Of a DNA stretch of 64,000 nucleotides, positions 44,539 through 54,385 are shown piece by piece. Position numbers and translations under genes: made by a program. The DNA is from Methylocystis silviterrae (GTDB taxonomy: Bacteria > Pseudomonadota > Alphaproteobacteria > Rhizobiales > Beijerinckiaceae). The stretch lies in contig NZ_JABVWW010000011.1 in assembly GCF_013350005.1 (NCBI RefSeq), positions 1 through 64,000 on the forward strand, read 5' to 3'. A model generated the notes under the pieces. It did no database searches and had not been told where the DNA came from. It saw nothing but the letters and a program-made list of their open reading frames with translations. Each line of letters starts with the position of its first letter. The stretch's first letter is position 1.

Positions 44539-45498
44539 ATGAACTCCAATCTTACATCCGCCTACGCTGCCGTGATCTTGATGGCGGCGCTTGCGGCGGC
44601 GCTGCCCTTTCATCTCAATCGGATACTGGGTCCGCAGCGGCTGCTTCACGCGGCCTATGCCGCCGCCGCACTGGGACTGTTTTGTCTATTGGGCGCGACC
44701 GCCTTCGGCTGGACGTTCGACCGACAAAGTGCGCTGCTTTGGGTCTACCTCGCGCTTTTCCTTCTCGCGGCGGGCATCGCGGCGCGTCGCCGTATGACGC
44801 TCGGCGCGATCGGGCTGCCCTGGCTTTCGGCGCTGATCCAGCTCGGCGTCGTCGCATACATGTTTGCGCCGGATTCGTTTCGAAAGCCGCCGGTGACGGC
44901 GGCGCTGTTCCTGTATTTCATATTCGAGGCGCTCGTCTGGCTGCGCGGCCGCGAGGCGCAGGAGCCGGCAGAGTCCCCGGGAGCGAGCGATCGCGCGCGG
45001 CCGCCGCTGTTCCCGCCCCTGCGCCGTCGTGGTTTCGCAGAAGCCTCACTGGCGGCCGCGGCGATCGCCATCGCCTTTCTGCTCGTCGCTGGGCCGCAAG
45101 CGGCGCATATCGGTTCGGAGTCAGATTCTGCGCAGCAGCAGGAGGCGCAGACCGAAGAGACCGCTGCGAGCGGCGAGACGACAACCAGCGAGGAACCCGC
45201 TTCAGAGGTCAATCCGTCTGAGACCAATGAAGAGCCGAAGACAGAGCGCCGAGAAAGTGCGGCGGCGGAAGCCCCGCAGGCCTCTGCTGGCCATGCGCCC
45301 GTCGAGCCCCCGACGACCGCGGCGAAGGACCCGGGAATTTATACAGCCCGCACGGGGGACACGTTTAAATCCATCGCCAGGCGACTCTACGGCGCAACAA
45401 GCAAATGGCGCGCGATCGCCGAGCTCAATCCCGACCTGAAGTCGAAAAGGCTGCGTGCTGGTCAGCTCGTCAACCTGCCGCCGGCGCCGGCGCGGTGA
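44539..45498 (+). CDS. Membrane protein with C-terminal LysM domain
   Basis: A 319-residue protein with about six membrane segments in the first 200 residues, a long Glu/Ala/Pro/Thr-rich low-complexity linker (about 210-265) and a C-terminal LysM domain (YTARTGDTFKSIARRLYGAT to LRAGQLVNLP). The LysM end probably contacts peptidoglycan in the periplasm. The ATG at 44539 starts 88 bases after cobT; earlier codons add a basic stretch with no family look. Function unknown. Confidence 0.75.
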   Translation: MNSNLTSAYAAVILMAALAAALPFHLNRILGPQRLLHAAYAAAALGLFCLLGATAFGWTFDRQSALLWVYLALFLLAAGIAARRRMTLGAIGLPWLSALIQLGVVAYMFAPDSFRKPPVTAALFLYFIFEALVWLRGREAQEPAESPGASDRARPPLFPPLRRRGFAEASLAAAAIAIAFLLVAGPQAAHIGSESDSAQQQEAQTEETAASGETTTSEEPASEVNPSETNEEPKTERRESAAAEAPQASAGHAPVEPPTTAAKDPGIYTARTGDTFKSIARRLYGATSKWRAIAELNPDLKSKRLRAGQLVNLPPAPAR

Positions 45499-45575
45499 TG
45501 TGCGAACGCCCAATTCTCGGCGGCTCCTGTCGAACCGCCGAGACGTCTGTATTTTGACGAGATGTGACCGGCGTC

Positions 45576-46178
45576 CTAGGCGACCGCGGTTGCGAACCGC
45601 AGCGTCTCCTGTTCGGTCATGACGGCGTCGAGCCGCTGGTCATGCGGTTCGATCGGCACATGGTCGGCTTCCTGCCAGGAATATGCGACGCCGACGGCGA
45701 CGACCGGCTTTTTGGCGCGAAGGGTAGAGAGCGTGGCGTCATAGATGCCGCCGCCATAGCCCAGCCGAAAACCGCGCCGATCGAAGGCGGCGAGCGGCGA
45801 AAACACAATATCGGGGTCATATGCAGACTTGTCGTCCGACGGTTCGGACAGGCCGAACGGCCCTTTGACGAGGTCGTCGCCAGGCGCGAAGGCGCGAAAG
45901 ACTAAAGGCTGACGCACCTTGTGCATGACCGGCAAGGTCACGCGGTAACCTTCGGCGGCGAGCGCATCGATGAGCGGGCGCGTGTTCAACTCGCTGCGGA
46001 TCGGCCAATAGACGGAAACGACAGGCGGCGCGCTCAGTTTCGCATCGCGCGCAAAGCCGGCGACCAGCGCGACGCCCCGGCGCGCGACGGACGCGGCCGC
46101 CTCATGCGCTTCGTGCGGCGTGATGAGATCGCGGCGCGCCAGCGAACGGCGCCGCAGCTCGGCTTTCAAATCGCTCAT
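45576..46178 (-). CDS. 5-formyltetrahydrofolate cyclo-ligase
   Basis: A 200-residue enzyme that converts 5-formyl-THF to methenyl-THF with ATP. Typical segments: KAELRRRSLARRDLI, VSVYWPIRSELNTRPL, VFSPLAAFDRRGFRLGYGGGIYDATL and the C-terminal VPIEPHDQRLDAVMTE. ATG 46178 gives the family N-terminus. A probable 6S RNA lies directly upstream on the same strand, an arrangement well known for the ygfA gene. Confidence 0.93.
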   Translation of the reverse strand: MSDLKAELRRRSLARRDLITPHEAHEAAASVARRGVALVAGFARDAKLSAPPVVSVYWPIRSELNTRPLIDALAAEGYRVTLPVMHKVRQPLVFRAFAPGDDLVKGPFGLSEPSDDKSAYDPDIVFSPLAAFDRRGFRLGYGGGIYDATLSTLRAKKPVVAVGVAYSWQEADHVPIEPHDQRLDAVMTEQETLRFATAVA

Positions 46179-46199
46179 GCGAGAGGAATAACAGGGAAG

Positions 46200-46355
46200 G
46201 AGAGTGCGGGCCACAAGAGCCGTGGGACATCGATCCCGGGAACCTACAACGTAGGTGGGCGCCATATGACCAAGCCCACGGGCGAGGCCAGGGACAGCTC
46301 CCATAAGGATCGATAAGGCCCCGGGGAATAATAGTCCTGCACGCACCCCGCAGCG
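46200..46355 (-). ncRNA. ssrS: Probable 6S RNA
   Basis: On the minus strand directly upstream of the cyclo-ligase gene, the region can form a long rod: GGTGCGTGC near 46348-46340 pairs with GCCCGCACT near 46212-46204 and ATCGATCC pairs with GGATCGAT across the middle. A small hairpin ACCTAC-GTT-GTAGGT precedes the 3' arm, and a terminal GTGGGC/GCCCAC hairpin closes the rod. This matches 6S RNA architecture, and the location next to ygfA is its classical site. The ends are approximate. It has not been checked against a covariance model. Confidence 0.6.
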
Positions 46356-46413
46356 CCGCCTGATGAATGTAGCGCCGCGCGCGGCCGGGCGCCAGTGGCG
46401 TCTGAGAGATTCG

Positions 46414-47136
46414 CTAGGCGAGCGCTAACTCCAATGGCGCGGATTTTTCGCGTTCTTTTCTCTCCACCGGGAGACGCTCGATCCGCGTCAGCGTAAACAG
46501 ACCGAAGGGCGCGAGCGGGCGGCGCTCGATGAGCTTCATTTGCGGGTTCTGGTCGATCCAGTCGCCGATGATCGACCAGGGAAACTGCGGACGCCAGCCG
46601 AGCTTGGGAGCCATATGGCGGTCGAGCCACGCCTCGAACAGCGCAATCGCGTCGTCCTTGCCGCTCACATGATTGACGAGCACGATCTCGCCGCCCGGCC
46701 GAAGCACGCGCGCGAGTTCGTCGAGCATGGCTTGCGGCTCCGGCACGACCGTCAGGACGTAAGGCGCGACAACGCAAGCGAAACTCGCGTCCGAGAACGC
46801 CATTCGCGTCGCGTCCATCTTCACGAGGCCGGCGACATGGGAGAGGCGCTCGCGGCGCACGCGCTGCGCGGCGCGGCGCAGCATCGGCTCCGACAGATCG
46901 ACGCCAATGACCTGCGTATTGGCCGCAAACATCGGCAGTTCGAGTCCCGTGCCGACGCCGACATCGAGGATCGGTCCCTGCGCCTTCGAGGCTGCGGCGG
47001 CGGCGGCGCGGCGGCCGGGCTTCAGCAGCGTCGCAAAGGTCAAATCGTAGATCGGCGCCCAGCGGGCATAAGCGGCCTCGACATTGCAGTTATCGAGCGT
47101 TTCGACTTCGCGCAAAAAATTCCTGGCTTCGCTCAT
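46414..47136 (-). CDS. SAM-dependent methyltransferase, phosphatidylethanolamine N-methyltransferase (PmtA)-like
   Basis: A 240-residue methyltransferase beginning with a [20 protein letters not shown] segment, as in PmtA enzymes that methylate phosphatidylethanolamine to phosphatidylcholine. SAM motif I is [13 protein letters not shown], followed by [14 protein letters not shown] and a [12 protein letters not shown] motif. It is a little longer than PmtA at the C-terminus. It overlaps the start of mnmA by 4 bases and lies downstream of it. A general methyltransferase of another substrate cannot be excluded. Confidence 0.7.
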   Translation of the reverse strand: MSEARNFLREVETLDNCNVEAAYARWAPIYDLTFATLLKPGRRAAAAAASKAQGPILDVGVGTGLELPMFAANTQVIGVDLSEPMLRRAAQRVRRERLSHVAGLVKMDATRMAFSDASFACVVAPYVLTVVPEPQAMLDELARVLRPGGEIVLVNHVSGKDDAIALFEAWLDRHMAPKLGWRPQFPWSIIGDWIDQNPQMKLIERRPLAPFGLFTLTRIERLPVERKEREKSAPLELALA

Positions 47137-48362
47137 CGAGGCGCCCTTCGCACTTCTTCGGCGCGCAGCGGCGGCGCCTTTGATGACATCGTCATCGCTG
47201 CGGGCTCGATCGCGGTGATAAATCCGCCGCCGAGCACGCGCGCTTCATTTTCGTCGGCATCGTAGAAGACGCACGCCTGCCCAGGCGAGACGCCGAATTC
47301 GCTCGCCGCGAAGACCACCAGCACGCCGTCCCGGCCCGCGATCACCCGCGCCGGAACAGGCGGCCGCGTCGAGCGCACGCGCGCCATAATGTCGATGCCC
47401 TCGGGCGGGAGGGAAGAGAGCGCGCCCTCCCCAATCCAATTCACGTCGCGTAGCTGTACGGCGCGAGTCTCCAGAGCCTCGCGGGGGCCGACCACGACCT
47501 GAGCCTTCTCGGCGTCAAGGCGCAGAACGTAAAGCGGCTCCGCGTCGCGGCCGGCGACTTTTGCGCCCAGCCCTAGGCCGCGGCGCTGTCCGATGGTGTA
47601 GTGGATGACGCCGGCGTGTCGCCCCAGGACACGGCCGTCGAGATGCACGATCTCGCCGGGCACCACCGACGCAGGCGCAAGCTTTTCGACGATGTCGGTG
47701 TAGCGCCCGGTCGGCACGAAGCAGATGTCCTGGCTGTCCGGCTTGTCGGCGACCTCGAGTCCGAAGCGGCGGGCCATGTCGCGAACTTCGGCCTTGGCAT
47801 AGTCGCCGAGCGGAAAGCGCAGCATCCGCAGCTGCTCGCGCGTCGTCGCGAACAGGAAATAGCTCTGGTCGCGCGCCGCATCCTTGGCGCGGTAGAGCGC
47901 ACGGCCGCCGCGTCCGTCGTCGCGGGCGGAAATGTAATGGCCCGTCGCGAGCGCGTGCGCGCCGAGGTCCTTCGCCGTCTCCATGAGATCGGCGAATTTG
48001 ATGAACTGGTTGCAGGCGATGCAAGGCACGGGAGTCTCGCCGCTGGCGTAGCTCGCGGCGAATTCGTCAATCACCTTCTCGCGAAACTTGCTCTCGTAAT
48101 CGAGAACGAAGTGCGGAATGCCGAGTCGCGCCGCGACATTTCGCGCATCGTGAATGTCGCGCCCGGCGCAGCAGGCGCCCTTGCGGTGCGTGGCTTCGCC
48201 GTGATCATAAAGCTGCATCGTGACGCCCACGACGTCGTAGCCTTGCTCCTTCAGCAGAGCGGCGACGACGCTCGAGTCGACGCCGCCGGACATGGCGACG
48301 ACGACCCGCGTCTCGCGCGGCGAGGAAGGCTGCGGCGCATGATCCGATACGCTATTCGTCAT
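47133..48362 (-). CDS. mnmA: tRNA 2-thiouridylase MnmA
   Basis: A 409-residue enzyme that thiolates U34 of tRNAs for Glu, Gln and Lys. The ATP-pyrophosphatase P-loop is [10 protein letters not shown], the first catalytic Cys is in [13 protein letters not shown] and the second in QDICFVP. The N-terminus has about 20 extra residues before the P-loop strand, so a slightly later start is possible. It is coupled to the downstream PmtA-like gene and divergent from prs. Confidence 0.95.
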   Translation of the reverse strand: MTNSVSDHAPQPSSPRETRVVVAMSGGVDSSVVAALLKEQGYDVVGVTMQLYDHGEATHRKGACCAGRDIHDARNVAARLGIPHFVLDYESKFREKVIDEFAASYASGETPVPCIACNQFIKFADLMETAKDLGAHALATGHYISARDDGRGGRALYRAKDAARDQSYFLFATTREQLRMLRFPLGDYAKAEVRDMARRFGLEVADKPDSQDICFVPTGRYTDIVEKLAPASVVPGEIVHLDGRVLGRHAGVIHYTIGQRRGLGLGAKVAGRDAEPLYVLRLDAEKAQVVVGPREALETRAVQLRDVNWIGEGALSSLPPEGIDIMARVRSTRPPVPARVIAGRDGVLVVFAASEFGVSPGQACVFYDADENEARVLGGGFITAIEPAAMTMSSKAPPLRAEEVRRAPR

Positions 48363-48603
48363 TTACGGAAGCGACGCCTGTCTACTACGGAAAGTGGGGC
48401 GAGTGGATGAAGGCGCAAAAATCAAGCGCCCCGGCCCGCCGCGCATCGGTGAGGCCGCTGTCACCATTTAGAGCATTACCCGTCCAAGAGGCAATCCTGT
48501 CGATATTTTTCGACAGAGAAAGCCGCCATCCCGGCGTCATATTGTTCGCAGCCGCCATCGCTGCTATGACGCCGCGGCGTTTAGGGCGCGGGGATGGATC
48601 TAA

Positions 48604-49545
48604 ATGGCGGCGATGAAACTCCTGGCGGGCAACTCCAACAGGCCGCTCGCGGAGGCGATCGCCGCCCACCTTGGCGTTCCGCTCTGTCGCGCCCAGGTTC
48701 GCCGCTTCGCCGACCAGGAAATCTGGGTCGAAATCCTGGAGAATGTGCGCGGGCAGGACACGTTCGTGATCCAGTCCACGTCCGCGCCGGCCAACGACCA
48801 TCTGATGGAGCTCCTGATCATGGTCGACGCGCTGCGCCGCGCCTCAGCGCGTCGCATCACGGCGGTCATTCCCTATTTCGGCTACGCCCGCCAGGACCGC
48901 AAACAGGGGCCGCGCACGCCGATCTCGGCCAAGCTTGTCAGCAATCTGATCACGCGGGCGGGCGCGGACCGCGTCCTGACCGTGGATCTGCACGCCGGCC
49001 AGGTTCAGGGCTTCTTCGACATTCCAACGGATAATCTCTTCGCCGCGCCGGTCATCGTGGCGGACATCAAGTCGCACCTTGAACTCAAGAATGTCATGGT
49101 TGTGTCGCCGGACGTCGGCGGCGTGGTGCGCGCGCGGGCGCTGGCGAAGCGCATCGACGCGCCGCTCGCCATCGTCGACAAGCGCCGCGAGCGCGCCGGC
49201 GACTCCGAGGTCATGAACATCATCGGCGACGTGAGCGGCCACAACTGCATCCTCATCGACGACATCGTCGATTCGGGCGGAACGCTGTGCAACGCCGCCG
49301 AAGCCCTGCTGGCGGCGGGCGCCGGCTCGGTCTACGCCTTCATCACCCATGGCGTGCTGTCGGGCGCGGCGGCGGAGCGCATCGCCAACTCGAAGCTGAA
49401 GCAGCTTGTCGTCACCGACACGATCCGCGCGACGGCCGCGGTCGAAGCCGCCCCCAACATTCGCGTCATTCCGATCGGCCATCTGATCGGCGAGGCGATC
49501 GCCCGCACGGCGCGGGAGGAAAGCGTCTCAAGCCTGTTCGATTAG
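48604..49545 (+). CDS. prs: Ribose-phosphate pyrophosphokinase
   Basis: A 313-residue enzyme making PRPP. Segments: [59 protein letters not shown], and the PRPP loop [21 protein letters not shown] 48604 or ATG 48613 could be the start; the second gives the more usual MKLLAGN. The 240-base gap upstream separates it from divergent mnmA. Confidence 0.96.
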   Translation: MAAMKLLAGNSNRPLAEAIAAHLGVPLCRAQVRRFADQEIWVEILENVRGQDTFVIQSTSAPANDHLMELLIMVDALRRASARRITAVIPYFGYARQDRKQGPRTPISAKLVSNLITRAGADRVLTVDLHAGQVQGFFDIPTDNLFAAPVIVADIKSHLELKNVMVVSPDVGGVVRARALAKRIDAPLAIVDKRRERAGDSEVMNIIGDVSGHNCILIDDIVDSGGTLCNAAEALLAAGAGSVYAFITHGVLSGAAAERIANSKLKQLVVTDTIRATAAVEAAPNIRVIPIGHLIGEAIARTAREESVSSLFD

Positions 49546-49592
49546 GCCTTCCGTGAGGATATGCCACGCGGCGGCTTTCTCTGCCGATCAAG

Positions 49593-50048
49593 TCAATAAG
49601 GCTCCGAGCGGAAGCTCGCACGCAGGACGGTGAGGCAGGCGCCGGCGAAACCGAAGCTGGTCGTTACGATGCTCGCCATGAGATAGAGCCTGAACACGTT
49701 CGGACCCCAGCCTTCCGCCGGCGGGCCGTCGAGGATTGGAAACGCCGCCTGCAAGATGAACAGGCTCGAATTGGTGAATGCGCCCACGACCATTGCCCAG
49801 CGCACGGGCCAGGCGAAAGGAACTCGCGTTCCGTAGAAGCCGAGCAGGAGCGCGCTCATCAGCAGGAAGTCGATATGGGCCTGCAAGACGCGCGAGAATT
49901 TCCCGGGAAAGATCGCCGACATGAGCGGCGCTTCCATCTTGAGCGCCACCAGACACCAGGCCAGAACGAGCGCAACGAGCACCCAAAGGGCGGCGCCTCT
50001 TAGCAAAATAATGTTGTTTTCTTGGACTGATCGCGCGTTTTGACTCAT
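49593..50048 (-). CDS. Four-helix membrane protein of unknown function
   Basis: A 151-residue protein with four hydrophobic segments (GAALWVLVALVLAWCLVAL, IDFLLMSALLLGFYG, WAMVVGAFTNSSLFILQAAF, LYLMASIVTTSFGFAGACL). The KFSRVLQAHIDFLLM and FTNSSLF segments look functionally constrained. It is divergent from an AraC-type regulator and might be its target. I do not know the family. Confidence 0.65.
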   Translation of the reverse strand: MSQNARSVQENNIILLRGAALWVLVALVLAWCLVALKMEAPLMSAIFPGKFSRVLQAHIDFLLMSALLLGFYGTRVPFAWPVRWAMVVGAFTNSSLFILQAAFPILDGPPAEGWGPNVFRLYLMASIVTTSFGFAGACLTVLRASFRSEPY

Positions 50049-50176
50049 TTTGACATTCCTGCCGATTTCGGCGGTTCGCCGCGGGGCGGATATGCAACAT
50101 TGATCGAATCAATGCTTGACCGAGGCGGCTGAAAAACTTGTCTGAAATGGATCTGCCGGGCGTGAGGAGGGATTCG

Positions 50177-51121
50177 ATGACGAAAGCGCAATTCCTTTCG
50201 ACCGAAGGCGTGCCGCATGCCCGGCGCCGTGAGTGGCTCTGTGAGGTGATCGGACGTGAATACGCCCGCGCAGACGCTTGCGCCCTGCCGACGCAGCCGC
50301 TGTTCAATGAAATGACGATATATGGCGAAATTGACGTGCGACTCTCGGCGATCCGCTCAAACGCCATCCTCATCGAAAGACCGAAGCGGCCTTCGCTGCC
50401 CGACAGTCAGGACGTGTATCTCGCCGTTGTGCTGCTCTCGGGCGAATATTTTCTTGAGCAAGGCGAGCGCCGAGCGGCGTTGCGTCCTGGCGACATGACG
50501 ATCTACGACGCCACCCGGCCGCACAAAATCTATTGTCCTGGCTCATTCTCGAAACTGATCGTATCTCTGCCGCGCGCCGCCATGCGAACGCGTTTGCCCG
50601 ATATGGACCGTCGATTGGCCGCACCGATCGCCGGCGCGCGCGGACTTGGCGCGATCGCCGCCGCGCATATCCGTTCTATCGCCGCGCATGCCGCCGTACT
50701 CACGGATGAGTCCTTCGCGGCGGCGACGGACCATTGCGCCGACCTCATCGCCCTTTCCGTTGCCGATTCGCAACAAATTCCCGCGACCGCCCGCAGTCGC
50801 GACGCCACGCTGCGACGGGTGAAGCGCTTCATCGAAGGCCGCTTGGGCGATCCCCGGCTTGATCCGACCATGACGGCCCAGGCGCTGGGGCTTTCAATCC
50901 GCTATCTCAACGCGCTCTTCGAAGCTGAGGGTGTATCGCTGATGCGCTATGTTTGGTCGAGGCGTCTCGATCATTGTCGCGCCGACCTCAACGCCCGAGC
51001 GCACGCCCCGATTGGTGAGATCGCCTTTCGCTGGGGCTTCAGCGATTTTTCCCACTTCAGCCGGGCGTTTCGCCGGCGGTTTGGACAATCCGCGCGCAGT
51101 ATGCGGATGCAGGCCGAATAG
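50177..51121 (+). CDS. AraC-family transcriptional regulator
   Basis: A 314-residue regulator with an N-terminal ligand-sensing domain of the AraC_binding_2/FeaR type and a C-terminal double helix-turn-helix (LDPTMTAQALGLSIRYLNAL, then IGEIAFRWGFSDFSHFSRAFRRRFG). ATG 50177 is preferred because AGGAGG lies 6 bases upstream, although the frame is open to TTG 50138. It is divergent from the four-helix membrane protein and followed by an acyl-CoA synthetase gene that it may control. Confidence 0.88.
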   Translation: MTKAQFLSTEGVPHARRREWLCEVIGREYARADACALPTQPLFNEMTIYGEIDVRLSAIRSNAILIERPKRPSLPDSQDVYLAVVLLSGEYFLEQGERRAALRPGDMTIYDATRPHKIYCPGSFSKLIVSLPRAAMRTRLPDMDRRLAAPIAGARGLGAIAAAHIRSIAAHAAVLTDESFAAATDHCADLIALSVADSQQIPATARSRDATLRRVKRFIEGRLGDPRLDPTMTAQALGLSIRYLNALFEAEGVSLMRYVWSRRLDHCRADLNARAHAPIGEIAFRWGFSDFSHFSRAFRRRFGQSARSMRMQAE

Positions 51122-51242
51122 CCGGCTCGATCAGGCGCTATTTGGGCGTGCCCAGCCGGACTTTCTGAACGGATGTGTTGCGACCGTTTTGTCGGGACGC
51201 GCTGCGTATGCGCGCGTCGGCCTTGCGCCTGAACGCCCGCAA

Positions 51243-52787
51243 ATGCGAGAAGACGGCGTGCCTTCGAAGACTTGTTCCGCTCGCGAACCCGTTCCGCCGC
51301 GCTTCAATCTCGCGCGCTATTGCCTCGCCGAAAATGCGCGGCTGCGGCCCGACGTCACGGCGCTCACCGTCGTCGGCGACGCCGGCGCGCAGCGCTGGAC
51401 CCACGCTGAACTCGATCTGAAAGTGCGGCGTCTCGCCGCCGGTTTGCAGTCGCTCGGCCTTCCGGCGGGCGCGCGCGTGATGATCCGCATGGGCAACGAA
51501 GCGAATGCGGCGCTTGCCTATTTCGCGTCAATCGCCGCCGGCTATGTGGCGCTGCTCGCGTCCTCTCAGCTCACTTTCGAGGAAGCCGAGTTCATGGCGC
51601 GCGACTGCGGCGCGTCCGCGCTGGCGTTGGGCGCATCGTTCGAGAACGAGCCGCATAGCGGAGACTTCCACGTCTTGCGCGGCGCCGATCTGGCGCGGCT
51701 CGCCGAGAGCGCGCCCATCCCGGACTATGTCGACACCGCCGCCGACGATCCCGCTTATCTCGTTTACACCTCCGGCACGACGAGCCGGCCGAAAGGCGTA
51801 TTGCATGCGCATCGCGCCGCTTGGGGCCGGAGGCCGATGCGGGAGCATTGGACGGGGCTTGGCCCCGGCGACGTGATGTTGCACGCCGGCGCCATCAACT
51901 GGACCTATACGCTTGGCGTCGGCGTCATCGATCCGCTGTCGGCCGGGGCCAGCGCGGTGCTCTACAATGGACATCCAGATCCCGCCGCATGGCCGCGTCT
52001 CATCGAAACGTATCGCGCGACGATCTTCGCCGCCGTGCCAGGCGTCTTTCGGCAGATCCTTAAATATGGCGCGCCGGAGACCGCTAATCTATCGAGCCTG
52101 CGCCATGCGCTCTCGGCCGGCGCGGCGTTGCCGTCGAGCCTGCTCGCCGATTGGCGCGGCCGTACGGGCAAAGAGATTTACGAAGCCTTCGGCATGAGCG
52201 AGATTTCGACCTTCGTCTCCAGTGGGCCGACGGCGCCGGTGCGTCCCGACTCGCCCGGCAGGCCGCAGCCGGGCAGGGCGGTCGCGGCGCTGCCGCAAGA
52301 GGGCGGCGAGACTCCGCTTCGGCCAGGCGAAACCGGCCTCCTCGCCGTGCGCCGGGACGATCCGGGCATGATGCTCGGTTATTGGAACCGTGAAGAAGAG
52401 GAGCGCGAGTCGTTTCGCGGCGAGTGGTTCGTCTCGGGCGACATCGTCGAATTCGACACCGACGGCTACATGTGGCGCCACGGCCGCGTCGATGAGGTCA
52501 TGAATGCGGGAGGCTACCGGGTCTCGCCCGCGGAAGTTGAGAAAAGGCTGCTCGAGATCAACGGCGTCGTCGAAGCGGCGGCGGCGGAACGGCCAGGGCG
52601 CGACGCAACCGCGACGATCATCAAGGCCTATGTGGTGATGCGCGACGGCGCGGCGCGGCACGAGACGGCCATTCTCGAATACTGCCGCGCGCATCTTGCC
52701 GCCTACAAATGTCCGCGCGCGGTCATGTTCCTCGATGCGCTGCCACGCAACGCCAATGGCAAGCTCAACCGCGCGGCCTTGCCGTAA
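51243..52787 (+). CDS. Acyl-CoA synthetase (AMP-binding family)
   Basis: A 514-residue adenylating enzyme of the acetyl/benzoate-CoA ligase type. Core motif YTSGTTSRPKGVLHAH (A3), then AFGMSEISTF (A5), WFVSGDIVEFDTDGYMWRHGRVDEVMNAGGYRVSP (A7/A8) and the terminal catalytic Lys in RNANGKLNR (A10). The ATG at 51243 is the first that avoids the overlap with the AraC gene. The substrate is not evident; a short carboxylate is plausible. Confidence 0.88.
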   Translation: MREDGVPSKTCSAREPVPPRFNLARYCLAENARLRPDVTALTVVGDAGAQRWTHAELDLKVRRLAAGLQSLGLPAGARVMIRMGNEANAALAYFASIAAGYVALLASSQLTFEEAEFMARDCGASALALGASFENEPHSGDFHVLRGADLARLAESAPIPDYVDTAADDPAYLVYTSGTTSRPKGVLHAHRAAWGRRPMREHWTGLGPGDVMLHAGAINWTYTLGVGVIDPLSAGASAVLYNGHPDPAAWPRLIETYRATIFAAVPGVFRQILKYGAPETANLSSLRHALSAGAALPSSLLADWRGRTGKEIYEAFGMSEISTFVSSGPTAPVRPDSPGRPQPGRAVAALPQEGGETPLRPGETGLLAVRRDDPGMMLGYWNREEEERESFRGEWFVSGDIVEFDTDGYMWRHGRVDEVMNAGGYRVSPAEVEKRLLEINGVVEAAAAERPGRDATATIIKAYVVMRDGAARHETAILEYCRAHLAAYKCPRAVMFLDALPRNANGKLNRAALP

Positions 52788-52794
52788 ATAGAGA

Positions 52795-52837
52795 GGGCCC
52801 GAAGGTTCGCCGGGGCGAGCGGCGAACGATCGGGCCC
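52795..52837 (+). terminator. Strong hairpin after the acyl-CoA synthetase gene
   Basis: GGGCCCGA (52795-52802) pairs with TCGGGCCC (52830-52837), enclosing a second stem GTTCGCC/GGCGAAC. No T-run follows, but the position, 8 bases after the stop codon and facing a convergent gene, suits a bidirectional terminator. Confidence 0.6.
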
Positions 52838-52875
52838 ACGTCCGCTCACAGGGAGGAGCGCGGACTACCGGAAAT

Positions 52876-53352
52876 TCAAGGTGCGAAGATTCTCACGACT
52901 TCGGCGCCGCCGTTCTGCGGCGCGAGGCGGCCACGGGCGCGCTTCTTGACCTTCGTCAAGGCAACTTCGCCATTAATGACCGCTTTCATATTGGGAGACG
53001 CCTTGAACGTAATGACTCGCCGCGCTTCGATCGGCACCGGCGCGCCGGTGCGCGGATTGCGGCCCGCGCGCTCGCGTTTCGTGCGCACGATGAACGAGCC
53101 GAAGTCGTGAAGCTTGAGCGACTCGCCGGACGCCAGAGTCGCCGCCATTTCCTCGATCACCAGGTCGGTCAGGCGCTTGGCTTCGCGGCGGGACATGCCT
53201 TCAAGCCGGCGATGGATCGCCAGGGCAATGTCCTCGCGCGTGAGGGTGCCGCGCGCGCCGTCTTCATGCGATGCCGATTCATGTTCGACTTCGTCGCCAT
53301 TGGCGCGCGCGACGAAGGGCTTCAGCATCTCTTTTGGATTCGCGATCGACAT
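52876..53352 (-). CDS. HU/IHF-family DNA-binding protein with N-terminal extension
   Basis: The C-terminal 115 residues are an IHF-alpha-like DNA-bending domain: LTREDIALAIHRRLEGMSRREAKRLTD, KLHDFGSFIVRTKRERAGRNPRTG with the Pro that intercalates into DNA, and VITFKASPNMKAVING. An extra 35-40 residues, acidic and with a METLKPFV-like start, precede it and are not part of ordinary IHF. A basic tail (KKRARGRLAPQ) follows. ATG 53352 is the best start. It may be a second, specialised IHF-like protein rather than the canonical ihfA, which usually lies beside pheT. Confidence 0.85.
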   Translation of the reverse strand: MSIANPKEMLKPFVARANGDEVEHESASHEDGARGTLTREDIALAIHRRLEGMSRREAKRLTDLVIEEMAATLASGESLKLHDFGSFIVRTKRERAGRNPRTGAPVPIEARRVITFKASPNMKAVINGEVALTKVKKRARGRLAPQNGGAEVVRIFAP

Positions 53353-53919
53353 CAGCGCTCTAATCCCCATTTTTGGGCCGCAAGCGGGGTTTGCCTTTCC
53401 GCTTGGCCGAGGGATTGCGCTCCACTTGCGTCGGAACCTGATTGCTCAGAAGTGCGGCAGGCACATCGCCGATTGACTCTCTTTTCAATGCGCATCTCAG
53501 TCATCGACAAGAAGCCGCCGCACGTTCCAATTTGACGCAACTGGGCGCAATATCTTCGTTATTCTGCAGATTGCGTGCTAACGCGCGGCGCTTGAGCCGC
53601 ACCTTCGCGGGACGCCGCATGCACAGCGATTTCGTGGACAACTGGATGTTGACGCCGGCGCCGAGACGCAGAAAAGCGTTCCATCTTGAGACAGCGCAGG
53701 CAAGAAATGATCGGCCTGGACCAAAATGATACGCCTTGGCGCGGTGGCCTCAGACGTCAGCAGAACTCAGCAGCCCCACTGCAAAGCTGACTGTCGGATG
53801 AACGACGCGGCCATGTGCGGTTCAGCTAACGTGCGTCAGATTGTGCGTATTGGGCAGGCGAGCTTGACGAACTGTTCTCCCCGACGCCCGCTCTCCCCCA
53901 GTGACCGGAGCCACCAAGC
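53353..53919. other. 567-base gap without recognisable genes
   Basis: The stretch between the IHF-type gene and the small secreted protein gene has no open frame with coding character and no tRNA-like fold that I can see. It presumably holds both divergent promoters. Confidence 0.4.
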
Positions 53920-54255
53920 ATGTCGCGCCAGCCTTTCGTCCTCGCTGTCATCCTGGCGCTCGCAGCTTCCCCTGTCGTCGCGCAGGATCTGAGCGACGAC
54001 TCCTCTGAAAGCCATGCTCCCTATCAAGGCGGAGGCTTTGGTCATGGCCGGGGTCAAAGCGAGAGCTTTGGTCATGGCTACGATCCCTATGATGACGGTC
54101 GCGAAGCCTGGTTTGCGCCGGAGCCTTATCGCGGCTCCTGGTCAGATCACGCCGACGCCTATTACGGCTATGGAGAATGCCATTTCCTCCAGGAGCCGGT
54201 TCTTGGGCAGTGGGGCGAGATCGTCGACTATCGCCGGGTACGAGTTTGCGATTAG
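53920..54255 (+). CDS. Small secreted Gly/His/Tyr-rich protein
   Basis: A 111-residue protein with a signal peptide (MSRQPFVLAVILALAASPVVA) and a mature part rich in Gly, His, Asp and Tyr, including two GFGHG/SFGHGYDPYDDG units that could bind metal ions. Two Cys near the C-terminus (GECHF and RVCD) may pair. An intrinsic terminator follows. Function unknown. Confidence 0.65.
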   Translation: MSRQPFVLAVILALAASPVVAQDLSDDSSESHAPYQGGGFGHGRGQSESFGHGYDPYDDGREAWFAPEPYRGSWSDHADAYYGYGECHFLQEPVLGQWGEIVDYRRVRVCD

Positions 54256-54318
54256 CCGACGACCGCGCCACACGATCCGTCGCCGGCACCCCGCCCCTCT
54301 CGCGCGGCGACGGCGGAG

Positions 54319-54350
54319 AGCCTCCCGGAGAAATCCGGGAGGCTTCTTTC
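54319..54350 (+). terminator. Rho-independent terminator
   Basis: Stem AGCCTCCCGGA/TCCGGGAGGCT with loop GAAA-like and a T-rich tail, 64 bases after the small secreted protein gene. Confidence 0.85.
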
Positions 54351-54385
54351 GCAGAAGTCTCTCACTGATGAAGAGCTAAGGGTTG

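Noticed and set aside
46244..46777. A 177-codon minus-strand frame through the 6S-like region
   Set aside because: It is out of frame with the PmtA-like gene and crosses the structured RNA region; composition is shadow-like.
53353..53919. Possible gene in the 567-base gap
   Set aside because: Frames here lack start sites and show no coding composition.
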